From the NCBI RefSeq assembly GCF_012516375.2, contig NZ_CP051204.2, positions 3,348,001 to 3,412,000 on the forward strand: a stretch of 64,000 bases of DNA. Reading direction: 5' to 3'. The DNA is from Chitinophaga oryzae. Its GTDB lineage: Bacteria; Bacteroidota; Bacteroidia; Chitinophagales; Chitinophagaceae. Positions 45,801 to 54,800 of this stretch are shown in pieces (position 1 is the first letter of the stretch; the number at the start of each line of letters is the position of its first letter). The notes beneath the pieces were generated by a model. It ran no database searches, was not told where the DNA came from, and saw only the letters and a program-made list of their open reading frames with translations. A program made the translations under genes and the position numbers.

Positions 45801-46197
45801 CAATACGGCCGGCAGCGGAATCGGGGGGAAGCAAATTAGCGGAAGCTTCCGTTTTCTCCGGTTTTAATACTACCGTTTTCATTCTGAATTCCCATGTAAT
45901 GCCACGCGGCGACAGCAGGTTTTTAAAAACACTACTGAGGGCTGTTTCTTTTACGTTGATACTTACACGGTACGAATCCTGTACCTGGTTGGTATTGTAC
46001 ATGAATACGAGGCCGGTTTGCCTTTCAATTCCCTTAAATACCTGGTTTAACGGAGCATCCCTGAATGACAGCGTTACCTTTATGTCTCCCTGGCTGCCAG
46101 CCATAGCGGAAAAGGAGATGCACAGGATGCAGCCGTAAAGCATCAGTACCAGTAGCTTGCGGAGACTGTCGCCGCGCAAGGAGTGAGTAATGTTCAT
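42874..46197 (-). CDS. SusC/RagA family TonB-linked outer-membrane transporter with STN domain
   Basis: This 1107-residue transporter has in order a signal peptide (ends SAMAG), an STN domain (about 40-115, VTLSFRDAPLNQVFKGIE) and a CarboxypepD_reg-like domain (about 130-215). A plug follows (about 220-345, LNTGSISKVTAEEI, GRVPGMLVTQSSGAPG and ESIEVLKDADATAIYGSRGANGV in parts), then the SusC-type barrel. The STN domain signals through a FecR-type anti-sigma, and a sigma/FecR pair lies divergently 500 bases away, so ligand-dependent self-induction is likely. SusD and TlpA follow in the operon. A (CAA)8 run sits in the leader, 28-51 bases before the start. No carbohydrate enzymes are nearby, which sets this apart from polysaccharide loci. 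Confidence 0.92.
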   Translation of the reverse strand: MNITHSLRGDSLRKLLVLMLYGCILCISFSAMAGSQGDIKVTLSFRDAPLNQVFKGIERQTGLVFMYNTNQVQDSYRVSINVKETALSSVFKNLLSPRGITWEFRMKTVVLKPEKTEASANLLPPDSAAGRIVTGEVRDINGTPLPGAFIYIKATRKGTISNEKGAFTLNNVPHGAVLLITYTGYVPQQISASGNSPLHIQMDIANNKLDEAVVMAYGVTSRRLNTGSISKVTAEEIGRQPISNPLATLEGRVPGMLVTQSSGAPGASVKVQIRGQNSLINGTEPLYIIDGIPFAPNNNNLNNVSSLLTNGNGAGLSPFSMINPADIESIEVLKDADATAIYGSRGANGVVLITTKRGKPGLTSFQAIVNGGLSKVTRSLDMLNTQQYIAIRKEAFKNDGITPSAIPGSIGYAPDLMIWDTTRYTDIQKLLLGGTAKVYNATLSLSGGNASTQFLVSGTLHRETSVFPADGADSRPSLNFNLSHTSLNRKLTISLAAISSFDNNTLPAASGFSILSPPNIPSLYDSTGQLNWQEKGIPFHNPLGDLEKKYTVNSNNYLTRLNLNYKLLPNLTVAVNAGFNIINTKETQTSPILSQDPVDNPTGTSTFSNGNIKSWIIEPQINYTTSLLKGKLDALVGSTLQDNKRDFLFIMATGYTSDNLLGSLAAAPNISYKTSNDVKYRYQAVFGRLNYIYSDKYIINLTGRRDGSSRFGPGKRFSNFGSAGVAWIFSNEKFISPLSSVLSYGKLRGSYGVTGNDQIGDYQYLPSWSSMGVPPYQGTPALRPDILFNPNFSWERNKKLEISIDLGLWKDKILLSANIYKNRSDNQLVNAPLPGQTGFYSILENLPAVIINKGTELDLTVKMINKRDLKWSVNGNITIPSNRLESFPGLSISGYANQYEVGKSINIIRAYKQLGVDPKTGLFTFEDLNNDGSINIKDLQTVAQINPSYYGGIGTEIRYKNFQLNILVSFRKQVGKNYRADLFSNYYPGMMYNQPTAVLDRWQNTGDIAPFEKFTSITYSDAYAKALLYRLSSGTYSDASFVRIKNISITYSLPQYYLKKVSVKDCKLFLQAANLFTITNYIGDPETQSIFNIPTMRTITGGIQVAL

Positions 46198-46224
46198 GAC
46201 AATGTGTTGATAGGTTTGGATAAG

Positions 46225-46248
46225 TTGTTGTTGTTGTTGTTGTTGTTG
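46225..46248 (-). repeat. (CAA)8 microsatellite in the susC leader
   Basis: Eight TTG triplets on the plus strand read as (CAA)8 in the mRNA leader of the SusC gene, ending 28 bases before its ATG. A change in repeat number would alter the distance between promoter or leader elements and the start codon without shifting any reading frame. Confidence 0.85.
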
Positions 46249-46705
46249 AATGAATGTTAAAATGAGGTATCCCCATTATGAAGACAACATTTAAATTATT
46301 CAGGGCTAACAGCGGGGTGGATTTTTCATATTAACTTAATGTTATGCAGGTTACAGAAAAATAACATATAGAATTTTTATAATTGAGATGAGACTCCGTT
46401 ATTTGCATATCAAATTTTCATAACAACCGCTTAACAATTTAATTTTTGTCCATTCTGCAGTAACCACCATCAATCTCTTATTTTCATGTAACAAATAGAA
46501 GCATAGCATTAACAGTATGCTGCCTTACGTTACATCGGCTGTATAACGGAAACATAGGCCTCCGTCAAGCATAGACATTGGCGCATGGCTTTAAGCAATC
46601 TTCTCATAGTTGCGCCATTGACTTTGGTGAGTCATCCCTGTTTATCCCTTTGAAATGGTGTTTAGCAGTCTTTGTTCGTACAGCATACCTTACCGAACGC
46701 AAGTC
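46249..46705. other. AT-rich divergent control region between susC and the sigma gene
   Basis: About 460 bases without a supported gene, AT-rich. It must hold the promoters of the SusC operon and of the sigma/FecR operon. I found no exact TAnnTTTG box; the SusC promoter may be read by the adjacent ECF sigma. The open frame before the sigma ATG (from 46655) is not needed. Confidence 0.5.
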
Positions 46706-47257
46706 ATGAACAGATTTGGAAATGATATGATACTATGGCAGCAGCTGAAGGAGCATGATCCCGAAGCCTTTGCCCATATTTATATCACCTATCGGAAATG
46801 GTTGATGGTAGTGGCCTATGGGATACTGCAGGATGATACGGAAGCACAGGATGTGGTACAGAAATTTTATGTCGACCTCTGGCAAATGGACTGGGGGAAA
46901 ACCGGCACATTATCCGGCCCGATCAGGAACTTTCTTTTCATCAGTATCAGAAACCGCTGTCTGAACCAGGTCCGGGCAAATGAAATTAAACGGAAACGCG
47001 CTACCGCCATTCAGCTTTCGGGGGAATATGAACCACCTGTCAACATTCTGGAGACCAAAGAACTGCAACAACAGCTGTCGCATGCAATGTCTAAGCTGCC
47101 CGCCGTACGTTCCAGGGTTTTTAAACTCGGATATTTATATCAGTATTCCCGGCAACAGATAGCCCGCCATCTTGGTATTAGCGAGGCCACCGTTAAAACA
47201 CATATGGCGCTCGCATTGAAGGACTTGCGCAATCTGCTGAAAAATAGTGTATATTAA
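46706..47257 (+). CDS. ECF-type RNA polymerase sigma factor (FecI-like)
   Basis: This is a 183-residue sigma factor. Region 2 covers about 20-85 (DPEAFAHIYITYRKWL, DTEAQDVVQKFYVDLW). Region 4 (about 115-180, LPAVRSRVFKLGYLYQYSRQQIARHLGISEATVKTHM in parts) has the HTH SRQQIARHLGISEATVKTH. It is the group of sigma factors paired with FecR in Bacteroidota. The start used is the ATG giving MNRFGND; an earlier ATG adds 17 residues, and a later one (MILWQQL) is also possible. A FecR gene follows 41 bases downstream, and the SusC gene diverges from it. Activation of the SusC operon when SusC is loaded with ligand is the standard model, inferred here. Confidence 0.9.
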   Translation: MNRFGNDMILWQQLKEHDPEAFAHIYITYRKWLMVVAYGILQDDTEAQDVVQKFYVDLWQMDWGKTGTLSGPIRNFLFISIRNRCLNQVRANEIKRKRATAIQLSGEYEPPVNILETKELQQQLSHAMSKLPAVRSRVFKLGYLYQYSRQQIARHLGISEATVKTHMALALKDLRNLLKNSVY

Positions 47258-47298
47258 TATTAGCCCGTCCAACTTAGAAATGTGTCTTTATTAGCGTA

Positions 47299-48453
47299 AT
47301 GAGAAGTAATCCGGAAATACAAAGGCTGATAACAGAAAAGCTCGGAGGCATTATCAGCGCCGCCGATGAGGCCTATCTTGACCATCTGATCGAAACCGAC
47401 CATCAGGTGGCTGTTATGTGGCAGCAAACTAAAAGTTTATACCGTCAGGAAGATCTGGACAATAACTTCCGACGTTTTGATGACCTCCCATGGCAGGAGA
47501 TGCCATTTCAATCGGAAGTGGATGCTGCGCTTCAACAAAGGAAAAATCAGCCCGCCAGGGAAATACGTCGGCTACAGCCGTTGATATCGGCCGCCGCTAT
47601 TGCCTTCCTGATATTGACGATCACAGGAGGATGGCTATTCCGTTCCCGTACTGCGGCACCTGAATCTTTATCGCTGCTTAATTCTTCGACCGGTGTCCAA
47701 TTGTTGCTGGGCGATGGTCAGAGGCTGAACTTGTCTAAAGACAGTGGAATCCTCCACATTGGTACCACACAGGCCGTCAATACTAATAATACGCTTTCAC
47801 TGCCCGAAAGTACCATTCAGAACAAGCATGGTAATGAAAACTTAACATTAGCCGTCCCCATTGGGCAATACTACACCATAAAGCTTTCGGATGGGACCGT
47901 AGTGGCACTGAATGCTGCTTCTACACTAAGGTTCCCCGTACCTTTCTCCACGGACGCTCGTGAGGTATATCTTTCCGGAGAGGCGTTTCTTACCGTTGCC
48001 AAAGATGCGGCGCGCCCCTTCCTGGTACATACCGCACAAGGTACTGTACAGGTGCTGGGCACATCCTTTAATGTGAATACCTATGATAGCGGTAGCGTAA
48101 AAGTATCTTTAGTGGAGGGCGCGGTGAAAATGAACGACGTGCCGCTCAAACCCGGTCAGCAAGCCATAGCAACAAACAATGGCATCCGCATCCAACCCTT
48201 CGACGAACCCGAGGAACTCTCCTGGCGCCGGGGCGTCTTCTACTTCTCCAATACCACCCTGGCCGATATCACCCGCATACTGCCCCGCTGGTTCGGTATA
48301 CCCGTGATCATGGACAATACCCGCATCGCCGGGGAAACCTTTACCGGCAGCCTGGAACGCAACCAGCCCATCACGGTATTCCTCGATAACCTGAAATCAA
48401 CGACAACAGTAGATTACTACTTCGATAAAAAAGGCAGCCTGCATTTCAAATAA
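47299..48453 (+). CDS. FecR family anti-sigma protein
   Basis: This is a 384-residue inner-membrane protein. It has a short cytosolic N-terminus that binds sigma, one membrane helix at about 95-115 (SAAAIAFLILTITGGWLF), a periplasmic FecR domain (about 190-285, with YYTIKLSDGTVVALNAAS and GTSFNVNTYDSGSVKVSLVEGAV in parts) and a C-terminal DUF4974/STN-like domain (FYFSNTTLADITRILPRWF). It holds the ECF sigma inactive until the STN domain of SusC signals. The ATG follows 41 bases after the sigma stop. The gene ends four bases before the end of the opposing response regulator gene, without room for a terminator between them. Confidence 0.9.
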   Translation: MRSNPEIQRLITEKLGGIISAADEAYLDHLIETDHQVAVMWQQTKSLYRQEDLDNNFRRFDDLPWQEMPFQSEVDAALQQRKNQPAREIRRLQPLISAAAIAFLILTITGGWLFRSRTAAPESLSLLNSSTGVQLLLGDGQRLNLSKDSGILHIGTTQAVNTNNTLSLPESTIQNKHGNENLTLAVPIGQYYTIKLSDGTVVALNAASTLRFPVPFSTDAREVYLSGEAFLTVAKDAARPFLVHTAQGTVQVLGTSFNVNTYDSGSVKVSLVEGAVKMNDVPLKPGQQAIATNNGIRIQPFDEPEELSWRRGVFYFSNTTLADITRILPRWFGIPVIMDNTRIAGETFTGSLERNQPITVFLDNLKSTTTVDYYFDKKGSLHFK

Positions 48454-48457
48454 CAGA

Positions 48458-49216
48458 TCATTTATCCAGCCACTGTTTAAACAGCGGCACTTTCTCTTTG
48501 CTGACCAGCACTTCCCGCTCAGGATCGCGCTTCAGCCGTATCTGTAATTTGCCGGCAAAAGAATGGAGTATACGGTCTATACTATGTACGCCGATGATAT
48601 GCTGCCGGTTGGCACGGAAAAACTGTACGGGGTTCAGCTGCTCTTCCAGCTCATCCATCGTCTGGGTCACCACCACATGCGATTTGTCTTTTAACACGAG
48701 GTGTGTCACATTGGCGGCGTAAAAAACGAAGTCCACATCTTCTACCAGCACGGTGCGGTAGCCATCCCGGAAAGGGAGCATAAAACGCGTCCGGTAGGTC
48801 ACTTCTTTCTGCCTGAAAAACTCCAGCAGCTGCTGCACCATATCGGTCGGCCCCGCCTGCGCCGGCTCTTTTTTGATCTTGTCCAGCGCCTGCCGCAGGT
48901 CTTCTTTCTCTATAGGTTTCAACAGGTAGTCAATACTATTTACCTTAAAGGCACGGATAGCGTATTCATCGTAGGCAGTGGTGAAGATAACGGGGCATTC
49001 GAGAGATACCTGCTGAAAGATATCGAACGACAGGCCGTCGGCCAGCCGTATGTCCATCAGCACCACATCGGGATGGGAATGTTCCCTGAACCAGGCCACG
49101 CTGCCGGTGACTGTATCCAGCATCGCATCTACCACCGCATCGGGACAGATATCCAGTACCAGGTTCTTTAAGCGGGTGGCATTGGGCTTTTCGTCTTCAA
49201 CGATCACAATTTTCAT
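48458..49216 (-). CDS. LytTR family response regulator
   Basis: This is a 252-residue regulator with an N-terminal receiver (about 1-120). The acidic pair sits in VEDEK, the phosphorylation site is Asp55 (LMDIRLADG), the Thr/Ser is in FTTAYDEYA and the Lys in YLLKPIEKEDL. A C-terminal LytTR DNA-binding domain follows (about 145-250, PVQFFRANRQHIIGVHSI). The sensor kinase gene lies nine bases upstream on the same strand. Both follow a complete RND efflux operon by 66 bases, so the pair may regulate the pump. It is of LytR/AlgR type, not OmpR type. Confidence 0.9.
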   Translation of the reverse strand: MKIVIVEDEKPNATRLKNLVLDICPDAVVDAMLDTVTGSVAWFREHSHPDVVLMDIRLADGLSFDIFQQVSLECPVIFTTAYDEYAIRAFKVNSIDYLLKPIEKEDLRQALDKIKKEPAQAGPTDMVQQLLEFFRQKEVTYRTRFMLPFRDGYRTVLVEDVDFVFYAANVTHLVLKDKSHVVVTQTMDELEEQLNPVQFFRANRQHIIGVHSIDRILHSFAGKLQIRLKRDPEREVLVSKEKVPLFKQWLDK

Positions 49217-49225
49217 ACAAGTAAT

Positions 49226-50329
49226 TTAAAAGTCCAGTAATGGCAGCGTCACCATAAACATCCCGTTTTCTTCCCGGATATCAGGGGTCCGGTCGGAGAG
49301 CAGGGCATAACGGTTGCGGATATTTTCCAGGCCCAGTTTGGTTGACGGGATCACATTGGGGATACGCTGTGTATTATTGCTGACAGTTAGTTTTCCTTCT
49401 TCGCTTTGATAAATATGAATGTGCAACGGGTGTTCGCCGGTAGCCACATTATGTTTGATGGCATTCTCTATCAGCAGCTGCAGCGTGATAGGAGGGATGC
49501 CCCGGCCGGAGAGCTCGTCCGGCACATCTATGCGGATGTCTACGTTGTCGCCGTGACGGATCCGGATCAGGTAGATATAAGCTTTTATAAAACGTAGTTC
49601 TTCTTTCAGCGTGATAATGTCATTCGGCAGATTCACGATCATATACCGGTACACACGCGACAGGTTTTCCAGGAAAGACAACGCCGTATTTTTATCCTCT
49701 TCAATCAGCGCCGACAACGTACTGAAATTGTTAAACATAAAATGCGGGTCCAGTTGTAGCTTGAGCGACTGTAACTGCGACTGCATCGCTATCTGCCGTA
49801 GCTCGGACGCTTTGAGCTCCAGCTCGGATGCCTCCAGCATAGACGTTTTCCAGCGTTGCAGGAAATAGTTGCCTGTATGCACGGCACTGATCAGGATAGA
49901 CAGCATCACACATACGAAGACAAACTGCCACTCATCCAGCTTTTCCGGGATGGTCACCGGCTCGTTCTCCCGGGGACCGAAGATCAGCGACAGCACCACG
50001 TAAAATATACTCAGCAGGATGCCCACGGAAATAATCTGCCCAAAAAGCTGGGCCACAAAACGCCGGATAGGCCACTGCTCCCAGGGAATCCACCGGTCCA
50101 TCCAGCGGGCGGTGATCAGGCTGACCTCTGTAATCAGCCAGCAGAAAATCATCATGATGGTGATCTCTATCACCCACTCTTTCCTACTCTGCTTGAACAT
50201 CCTCACCCAGGATTCGCTGTAGGGATTTACCAGGTAGGACAACAGGTAGTACAGGAGAAATATCATCGGAATAATAAATATCCGGTAATACCTGTTGAAC
50301 ATCTTCTCTGCCATGTTATTCTTGGTCAT
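49226..50329 (-). CDS. LytS-type sensor histidine kinase
   Basis: This is a 367-residue membrane kinase with four hydrophobic segments in the first 170 residues (FIIPMIFLLYYLLSYLV and three more). The His_kinase domain has the phosphorylated His in LQLDPHFMFNNFSTLSAL, and the HATPase end has PITLQLLIENAIKHN and KLGLENIRNRYALL, which hold the N box and G box. Only short loops face the periplasm, so it probably senses the membrane or an internal signal. Together with the LytTR regulator next to it, it forms a two-component system of a kind common in Bacteroidota. The start could be the ATG five codons later (MAEKMFNRY). Confidence 0.9.
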   Translation of the reverse strand: MTKNNMAEKMFNRYYRIFIIPMIFLLYYLLSYLVNPYSESWVRMFKQSRKEWVIEITIMMIFCWLITEVSLITARWMDRWIPWEQWPIRRFVAQLFGQIISVGILLSIFYVVLSLIFGPRENEPVTIPEKLDEWQFVFVCVMLSILISAVHTGNYFLQRWKTSMLEASELELKASELRQIAMQSQLQSLKLQLDPHFMFNNFSTLSALIEEDKNTALSFLENLSRVYRYMIVNLPNDIITLKEELRFIKAYIYLIRIRHGDNVDIRIDVPDELSGRGIPPITLQLLIENAIKHNVATGEHPLHIHIYQSEEGKLTVSNNTQRIPNVIPSTKLGLENIRNRYALLSDRTPDIREENGMFMVTLPLLDF

Positions 50330-50394
50330 TGCTTGTTTTTAGTGCTTCAACCGGCCCTAAATATAAAATAATCAGGCTTATCATGTTGTTACAA

Positions 50395-51813
50395 CTATTT
50401 CCAGCCGCCGCCCAGGGAGCGGTAAAGCTCCACCACGGCACCCTGTTGGGCGCGCTGTACGGAAGCAAGGTCCAGTTCACTTTGCAGCACGTTGCTTTGT
50501 GCCGTGATCACTTCCAGGTAGGTGGCCATGCCACTTTGAAACAGTAAGCCGGCATTTTTGGTGGCGCTTTGCAGCTTGTCCACCCGCAGCTGCGTCATCT
50601 CCTGTTGCACTTTGAGCTTGTCCAGCTTCACGAGAGCGTCCGATACTTCTCCTACAGCTGTCAGTACCGATCTCCGGAAGTCGATAGCTGATTTTTCCCA
50701 TTCGATTTTAGCTATTTCCCAATCTGTCTTTAACTTCTTTCGCTGGAAGATGGGCTGCGTAATGCTGCCGGCTACTGTTTCAAAAAGGCTGCCTGGTATG
50801 CTGAACCAGTTGCTGGCCTTAAACGTATTAAGACCCGCGGTGGCGGTAATATTAAGGGCGGGGTACATGCTGGCCTGTGCGATGCCCGCTTTGGCGTTAG
50901 CTACTTTTACGGCCATCTCGGCGGCATGTACATCGGGGCGCTGACTGAGCAGACTGGCGGGCACGCCGGCCTGCAGGGGACTGCCTGTTACTATGGATGA
51001 AGGCCGGTTGCTCCGGGCAATGCTGGCAGGCAGCGTGCCGGTGAGAATGCTCAGCGCGTTTTCCTGGAGCTTGATCTGCTGTTCCAGTTGGGGTAACAGG
51101 GCGGCAGCCACCTGCCGTTGTGCGGCGGTTTGCTCTATAGCGAGATTGTTGATCATCCCGGACTGATATTGCAGCTGCATCATGGACAGCGTGCTGTCGT
51201 TGAGCGCCAGGTTCCTGGCGGCGATAGCATGCTGCTGGTCAAGCATCAGCAGGTTGTAATAGCCCTGCGCCACTTCACTGACAATACGGGTCTGTACCGC
51301 GCGGGCAGCTTCGGTGCTCTGCAGGTAGCCGGCGAGGGCGGCCTCTTTCAGCCGGCTGATTTTCCCCCAGGCCACCACTTCCCAGCTCAGGCTCACGTTG
51401 GCGTTATAATCGTCCATGTAACGGGTGCCCATAAACTGGTCGGCCATTGAGCCGTTCAAACTGTTTTTCGACGGGTAACTGCGGTTGGCCTGTATCTGCA
51501 GGTTGATGTCGGGCAGATTGCCCAGCCGTGAGGTTTTGACCGTCTGCGCTGCGATCTCCGTATTTTTCAGGGCGGTCTGTATATCGAAATTATGCGCGAT
51601 AGCGCTGTCGATCAGGGCTTGCAGCACCGGATCGGTGAAAAAAGTCTTCCACGACAGCTGGCCGATATTGCTGCTGTCGGCCGGCACAGCAGCGTCCCGG
51701 TACTTTTCGGGCAGCGCGGTGGCCGGTCTGGTGAACTCTTTGCCCACCCTGCAGGCCATTACCGTGCTGGTGAGCACGGCCATGGCGAACAACAGTGATT
51801 TATTGATAGTCAT
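50395..51813 (-). CDS. Outer-membrane efflux channel lipoprotein (OprM/NodT family)
   Basis: This 472-residue TolC-like protein has a lipoprotein signal and lipobox VMAC. It has two OEP repeats with the long coiled helices and the beta-barrel segments. NodT-type features are visible in YNANVSLSWEVVAWGKISRLKEAA (in parts) and LLSQRPDVHAAEMAVKVANAKAGIAQASMYPAL (in parts). It forms the exit duct for the RND pump encoded directly upstream, with 25 bases between. The order adaptor, permease, channel is the standard RND operon order. It ends in SLGGGWK, the normal end of the family. Confidence 0.92.
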   Translation of the reverse strand: MTINKSLLFAMAVLTSTVMACRVGKEFTRPATALPEKYRDAAVPADSSNIGQLSWKTFFTDPVLQALIDSAIAHNFDIQTALKNTEIAAQTVKTSRLGNLPDINLQIQANRSYPSKNSLNGSMADQFMGTRYMDDYNANVSLSWEVVAWGKISRLKEAALAGYLQSTEAARAVQTRIVSEVAQGYYNLLMLDQQHAIAARNLALNDSTLSMMQLQYQSGMINNLAIEQTAAQRQVAAALLPQLEQQIKLQENALSILTGTLPASIARSNRPSSIVTGSPLQAGVPASLLSQRPDVHAAEMAVKVANAKAGIAQASMYPALNITATAGLNTFKASNWFSIPGSLFETVAGSITQPIFQRKKLKTDWEIAKIEWEKSAIDFRRSVLTAVGEVSDALVKLDKLKVQQEMTQLRVDKLQSATKNAGLLFQSGMATYLEVITAQSNVLQSELDLASVQRAQQGAVVELYRSLGGGWK

Positions 51814-51838
51814 TGTAATACTATTTTTTAGAAAGTGT

Positions 51839-54800
51839 TTATACTGCTACAGGTTCTTTGATGACTACCGGCTTGTGAACGGTAACTTTTTCCTGCAGGT
51901 ACTGGAACACGATAAACAATACCGGGATAATGAACACACCGAGGATAACACCGGACAACATACCGCCGGCGGTACCGATACTGATGGAATGGTTGCCCAG
52001 CGCCGACGGCCCTTTTACGATCGTCAGCGGCATCAGGCCGGCCACAAAAGCGAGCGATGTCATGATGATCGGACGCAGACGCAGCTTGGCTGCCTCCAGG
52101 GCGGCCGACAGGAGCGTTTTGCCCGCACGGCGCCGCTGTACGGCAAATTCCACGATCAGGATAGCGTTCTTGGCCAGCAGCCCTATCAGCATCACCAGTC
52201 CCACCTGCACATAGATGTTATTGTCGATACCGGCCATATTGATGGCGAGGAACACGCCCAGGATACCGGTAGGGATGGACAACAGTACGGCCAGCGGCAG
52301 CAGGTAACTTTCATATTGCGCTGCCAGCAGGAAATACACAAACACCAGCGCCAGTACGAAGATGAACACCATCTGGTTGCCGGCCGTTTTTTCTTCCTTG
52401 CTTAAACCGGTCCACTCATAGCTGAAACCTGTCGGCAGTTTGGTGGCCGCCAGCCGCTCCACGGCCTTGATGGCGTCGCCGGTGCTGAAGCCCGGTTTGG
52501 GAATAGCGTTGATGGTAATGGAGTTGAACAGGTTGTAACGGTTCATCATCTCCGGGCCATACACTTTTTTTAGTGTGATAATACTGTTCACCGGCACCAT
52601 CTGCCCCTGGTCATTCTTCACAAAGATGCCTTCCAGGCTGGTAGGGTTGCCGCGGGCTTCCGGTTCGGCCTGCACCATCACGCGATAGTATTTGCCGAAG
52701 CGGTTAAAATCGTTGGCCTGGTTACTGCCGTAGTAGGTCTGCATAGTCGCCATCAGATCACTCACGCTCACGCCCAGCTGCTTCGCTTTCACGGCATCCA
52801 CCATGATCTCGTACTGCGGGAAGTCCGCCTTGAACATGGTAAAGGCAACGCCTATCTCGGGTGTCTGCATCATCTCACCGATGAACTTATTGGCGGTTTC
52901 GCTGAACTTTTCCACCGGGCCGCCGGTACGGTCCTGCAGTACCAGCTCCAGGCCGCTGAAGGAACCGAAGCCGGGCACTGTCGGGAAGGTAAACACACTG
53001 AAGGCGCCTTCCTTGATGGCGGCCAGCTGCTCGGTAAGCACATATACGATGTCGTCGATGTTGCTGGTGTCGCCACGTTCTTTGATCGGTTTCAGTTTTA
53101 CAAAGCCCATAGCATAAGCCGGGCTGGCGCCGTTACTCAGGATGTTATAACCGGAGATGCTGGTCTCGGATTCCACGAAAGGCATTTTTTGCAGGATACT
53201 GTCTGCACGGTGCAACACCTGGGTGGTCCTGTCCAGGCCCGCTCCAGGAGGGAGGGACAGGGAGTAGGCCACGAAGCTGCCGTCCTCATTGGGGATAAAG
53301 CCCTTGGGCGTTACCTGCATGAGCCATACGGTGACAGCGGTCACGATAGCGAGTAAACCAAGTCCCACCCATTTATAGGAGATCAGCCATTTAACGGCAC
53401 GGCCGTATTTGTTGGTGAGCGCTGTAAAACCACTGTTGAACGCGGTAAAGAAACGGCCGGCAAAGCCTTTGGGAGCTGCGGCCTTTCCATCGTGGCTGCC
53501 TTCGCCGGCGTGGGTGTTCTTCAGGAAGAGGGCGCACAATGCAGGGCTGAGCGTCAGCGCGTTCAGCGCCGAGATCAGGATGGCGATGGCCAGCGTAAAC
53601 GCAAACTGCCGGTAAAACACGCCCGTCGGGCCTTCCATGAAGCCTACCGGGAGGAACACGGCCGCCATCACCAGCGTGATAGACACGATGGCGCCGGTGA
53701 TCTCGCCCATGGCCGACATGGTGGCGGCTTTGGCGGGCAGGTGCGATCGCTCCATCTTGCTGTGCACGGCTTCCACCACCACAATGGCGTCATCCACCAC
53801 GATACCGATGGCCAGCACCAGCGCAAAGAGCGTCAGCATGTTGATGGAAAAGCCCATCATCTGCAGGAAAAAGAACGTACCTACCAGCGACACCGGCACG
53901 GCGATGGCCGGGATCAGCGTGGAACGGAAGTCCTGCAGGAACAGGAACACGATCACGAATACCAGGATGAAAGCTTCTATCAGCGTGGACTTCACCTGTT
54001 TGATAGAGATGTCCAGCTGCTCTTTGGTGCTCATGGTCACGTTGTAACGTATCCCTTTGGGGAACAGTTTGGACGCGTTGTCCATCACTTCGCCGATAGC
54101 GGTCTGGATGGCGTTGGCGTTAGATCCGTTGGTCTGGAAGATGGCCATGGTCACGGCGTCTTTACCATTCACACGGTTGTCGGTGGTGTAGTTGGCCGAT
54201 CCCAGCTCGATACGGGCGAGATCTTTCAGGTACAACACAGACCCGTCGGGCGCTACGCGGATCACAATTTTTTCATACTGTTCGGGGAGATTGAATTTCC
54301 CTTTATAGTTGATCACGAAAGACAAGGGCTCGTTGGTGCCTTCCCCGAATTTACCGGGAGCGGCTTCCAGGCTCTGGTCGCGGATAGCGTTCATTACCTC
54401 GGCGGGGGTGACATTATAGGCGGACAACTGTTCAGGCTTCAGCCACACCCGCATGGAGTAGTCTTTGGCGCCGAAGACCTGCGCCTGGCCTACGCCCGGG
54501 ATACGTTTGATCTCCGGTATCACGTTGATCTTAGCGTAGTTCTGAAGGAAAGCCTCGTCATATTTTTTGTTGTCGTCGCTCACCAGGTCCAGGATCATGA
54601 TCATCCCGTTCTGTTGTTTGGTGGTGGTAACGCCGGCTTGTATTACCTCGGAAGGCAGCTGGCTGGTTACCTGCGACACGCGGTTCTGTACGTTCACCGC
54701 TGCCTGGTCGGGGTCGGTGCCGAGTTTGAAGAAAACGGTGACCATGCCCGTACCGTCGTTGCTGGCGGTGGACTGTATATAGGTCATGTTTTCCACGCCG

